NCBI GenBank assembly: GCA_965214205.1
Contig: OZ243941.1
Span: forward strand, 558,001 to 622,000
From: G963663315 sp965214205
GTDB lineage: Bacteria; Pseudomonadota; Gammaproteobacteria; Arenicellales; Poriferihabitantaceae
Direction: 5' to 3'
Length of the DNA: 64,000 nucleotides
Shown: piece by piece, positions 62,235 through 64,000 of the stretch
Layout: each line of letters begins with the position of its first letter
How positions within the stretch are numbered: position 1 is the stretch's first letter
The notes under the pieces: model-generated
The model's database searches: none
Told to the model about the DNA's origin: nothing
Seen by the model: the letters and a program-made list of their open reading frames with translations, nothing else
Program-made: the position numbers and the translations under genes

Positions 62235-62594
62235 TCAGGTTCGTTTTGGCTGCAACGGCGGAAGCGGGAAGGAAGCGACATTTCCGCCGCTCTTGTCCTT
62301 GACCGAGTCGATAATCCGGTTGATTCCTTCCTTGTCAACCTCATCGATTCTCACGACCGAGTGCAAGGGGATATAAGTCCGCTTGACGGAACCGAATTCC
62401 TGCTTGAGCCGCTCCTCGGAGGGGTCAACCACGAGTTTGGATTTCTCGCCAAAAATGATTCCCGCCACCTCAACGAAGGCGTACATGTGACTCTGGCCGA
62501 TTTCTCTCGCGTAAAGCTCGTACAGCTTTTCCTGATTATGAAACTGAATCCTGTAGATGGTTTTTTTCTGGCTCACTTCCCGATCGGCCCGCAT
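62235..62594 (-). CDS. DUF1820 family protein
   Basis: A 119-residue protein. KKTIYRIQFHNQEKLYELYAR and SHMYAFVEVAGIIFGEKSKLVVDPSEERLK match DUF1820, which is typical of gammaproteobacteria and has an unknown role. The start at 62594 is preferred; further upstream frames run into the dacB leader. It converges on msrA. Confidence 0.88.
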   Translation of the reverse strand: MRADREVSQKKTIYRIQFHNQEKLYELYAREIGQSHMYAFVEVAGIIFGEKSKLVVDPSEERLKQEFGSVKRTYIPLHSVVRIDEVDKEGINRIIDSVKDKSGGNVASFPLPPLQPKRT

Positions 62595-62675
62595 TCTTAT
62601 CCGGATTGATTGAAAACAGGCAATATAATAGCGCGAATTACAATATTCGGTGAAGCATTTCCGATAAAATTTCTG

Positions 62676-64000
62676 ATGAAGTTCCGTCCGCGCCATTTAT
62701 ACCACGCCCTGCTGATCAGTCTGGTCAGTCTGGCGGTCTGGTTTTTTCACCCTCCCGCTTTCGCCGCCGGGCCATTACCGGACCGTATGGCCCACCTGCT
62801 TGATCGATACGGCATTCCGCCCGGCGCAGTCAGTCTGGACGTGCGCGCCGCCGATACCGGGGAGAAAATACTGAGTCTGAACAGCAGCGAGCCGAGAAAC
62901 CCGGCTTCGGCGATAAAAATACTGACCACCCTGTCGGCGCTTGAAATCCTGGGACCGAGTTATCAATGGCAAACCCGTTATCTGGCCGATGGCGCAATCG
63001 AAGACGGGGCGCTCAACGGCAACCTGATCATGCAGGGCGGCGGAGACCCGTTTCTGGTCGTGGAGCGATTCTGGCATCAGGTGCAGTCAATCCGTCAAAA
63101 AGGCATTCATGCCATCCGTGGCGACCTCATCATTGACAATGGCTACTTCGACATCGCGCGGCACGACCGCGGCGCATTCGATGACCAGCCGGACCGGCTC
63201 TACAATGTGGGGCCGGACGCGGCGCTGGTGAATTTTTCCGCAACCCGGTTCATATTGTCCCCGGCCGGCGGCCAAATCAGGATTACCGCGGATCCGCCTC
63301 TCGCGGGCCTGGTCATTGAAAACGACATCCAGGCAAAACGGGGGCAATGCGCCCATCCGGAATCCGGTTGGCGGTTCGACGGAATCCGACGCGGGAACGA
63401 CCGCGTCACCGCCAGATTCGCGGGCAGCTATCGGATCGGATGCGGGGAGCATTCCATTTCAAGAGCCCTGCTCCCCAACCCGGAGTATACGTTCAGGCTG
63501 TTCAAGTATTTATGGACAAACAGCGGCGGGCAGATCCAGGGCGGCTACCGGGTGTCAAAGACTCCGGACACGGCCACGGAAATACTCGATTATCCGTCAC
63601 AGCCTTTGGCGGATATCATTACCGGCATCAATAAATACAGCAACAACGTCATGTCCCGGCAATTGTTTTTAAGCATTGCCGCCGGGGAACAGGACGAACA
63701 GGACAGGCCCGGTACTCTGCAAGGGGCGAGACAACGGCTCCGGGAGTGGCTGACGGCCAACGCGATGTCCATGCCGGAACTGTTTGTCGATAACGGCTCC
63801 GGGCTATCCAGAGACACCCGGATCAGCGCGGACAGCCTTGCGCAAATTTTACAGCATGGCTGGAACAGCAACTACCATGCGGAATTTCTGTCCTCCTTCG
63901 CGCTCTCGGCGCTCGACGGCACCATGCGCAAACGTTCCGGCGAACCGGGGTCCGAGGGAAGGCTCCGGATCAAGACCGGATGGCTGCGCGGAGTACGCAG
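62676..64000 (+). CDS. dacB: D-alanyl-D-alanine carboxypeptidase/endopeptidase (PBP4, S13), partial
   Basis: An open frame starting MKFRPRHLYHALLISL with a signal peptide (cleavage after AFA, about residue 30) and continuing past the right edge. Active-site boxes are PASAIKILTT (SxxK), KYSNNVMSRQ (SxN) and RIKTGWLRG (KTG), with NVGPDAALVNFSATRF from the S13 extra domain. It trims peptidoglycan crosslinks in the periplasm. The C-terminal end is outside the window. Confidence 0.93.
   Translation, partial: MKFRPRHLYHALLISLVSLAVWFFHPPAFAAGPLPDRMAHLLDRYGIPPGAVSLDVRAADTGEKILSLNSSEPRNPASAIKILTTLSALEILGPSYQWQTRYLADGAIEDGALNGNLIMQGGGDPFLVVERFWHQVQSIRQKGIHAIRGDLIIDNGYFDIARHDRGAFDDQPDRLYNVGPDAALVNFSATRFILSPAGGQIRITADPPLAGLVIENDIQAKRGQCAHPESGWRFDGIRRGNDRVTARFAGSYRIGCGEHSISRALLPNPEYTFRLFKYLWTNSGGQIQGGYRVSKTPDTATEILDYPSQPLADIITGINKYSNNVMSRQLFLSIAAGEQDEQDRPGTLQGARQRLREWLTANAMSMPELFVDNGSGLSRDTRISADSLAQILQHGWNSNYHAEFLSSFALSALDGTMRKRSGEPGSEGRLRIKTGWLRGVR

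Noticed and set aside
1..64000. tRNA or rRNA genes
   Set aside because: The intergenic spaces were scanned by eye for T-loop-like GGTTCGA motifs with matching arms and for conserved rRNA stretches; none was found.

Overview
The window looks like chromosome from a gammaproteobacterium with about mid-50s percent GC. The indicators are GreB, RarA, TusBCD, a RimB-RimK pair, a YheS-type ABC-F protein, DUF1820, DUF1289, SCO1 and PBP4. TRAP transport, a glycine-betaine ABC importer, hydroxyproline epimerase, a PhyH dioxygenase and partial Sox thiosulfate-oxidation genes suggest a marine or host-associated sulfur-oxidising heterotroph. The lifestyle is inferred; no rRNA or tRNA gene was seen.

Layout. 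1-2,000: a small hypothetical gene, a secreted HNH/excalibur nuclease and an SDR protein without the usual YxxxK residues. 2,079-7,601: a 1,840-residue autotransporter-like surface protein whose start codon abuts 14 perfect copies of an 8-bp repeat. 7,891-8,811: a DMT exporter. 9,121-14,877: a fragment of a conjugative element (RHH protein, TraB, TraF, VirD4/TraG, TrbB, DUF3577) with no relaxase, integrase or pilus channel in view. 15,061-26,077: housekeeping genes (trhO, Atm1-type exporter, greB, moeA, moaC, rarA, transporters). 26,232-27,080: a small RTX-repeat protein with a Sec signal, behind a promoter whose spacer holds a 13-G tract. 27,196-27,749: mazEF. Then ilvE, a serine hydrolase, proXVW, an ABC-F protein, mntA-hepT and rimB-rimK.

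Sulfur region, 38,835-48,335. tusDCB and tusA (+ strand) converge on a minus-strand run: YeeE/YedE transporter, periplasmic beta-propeller, soxY, soxB, soxZ, a two-domain cytochrome c, SCO1 and a DUF255 thioredoxin protein. soxB separates soxY from soxZ, and soxA, soxX and soxCD are absent from the window. The likely scheme is import or handling of thiosulfate, carriage on SoxYZ, hydrolysis of the sulfone by SoxB, electron transfer to the cytochrome, and cytoplasmic sulfur relay through TusA/TusBCD.

48,530-64,000: hydroxyproline epimerase, a GATase, small conserved genes, an epoxide hydrolase, TRAP genes dctQ and dctM separated from dctP by a gliding-type ABC module (fused ATPase-permease, GldG, DUF4340), a PuuD-like membrane protein, msrA, DUF1820 and the start of dacB.

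The strongest leads are two apparently independent simple-sequence-repeat switches in front of two cell-surface or exported proteins, the reduced and rearranged sox operon, the orphan conjugation module, and a dispersed palindromic repeat family found in two convergent intergenic spaces.
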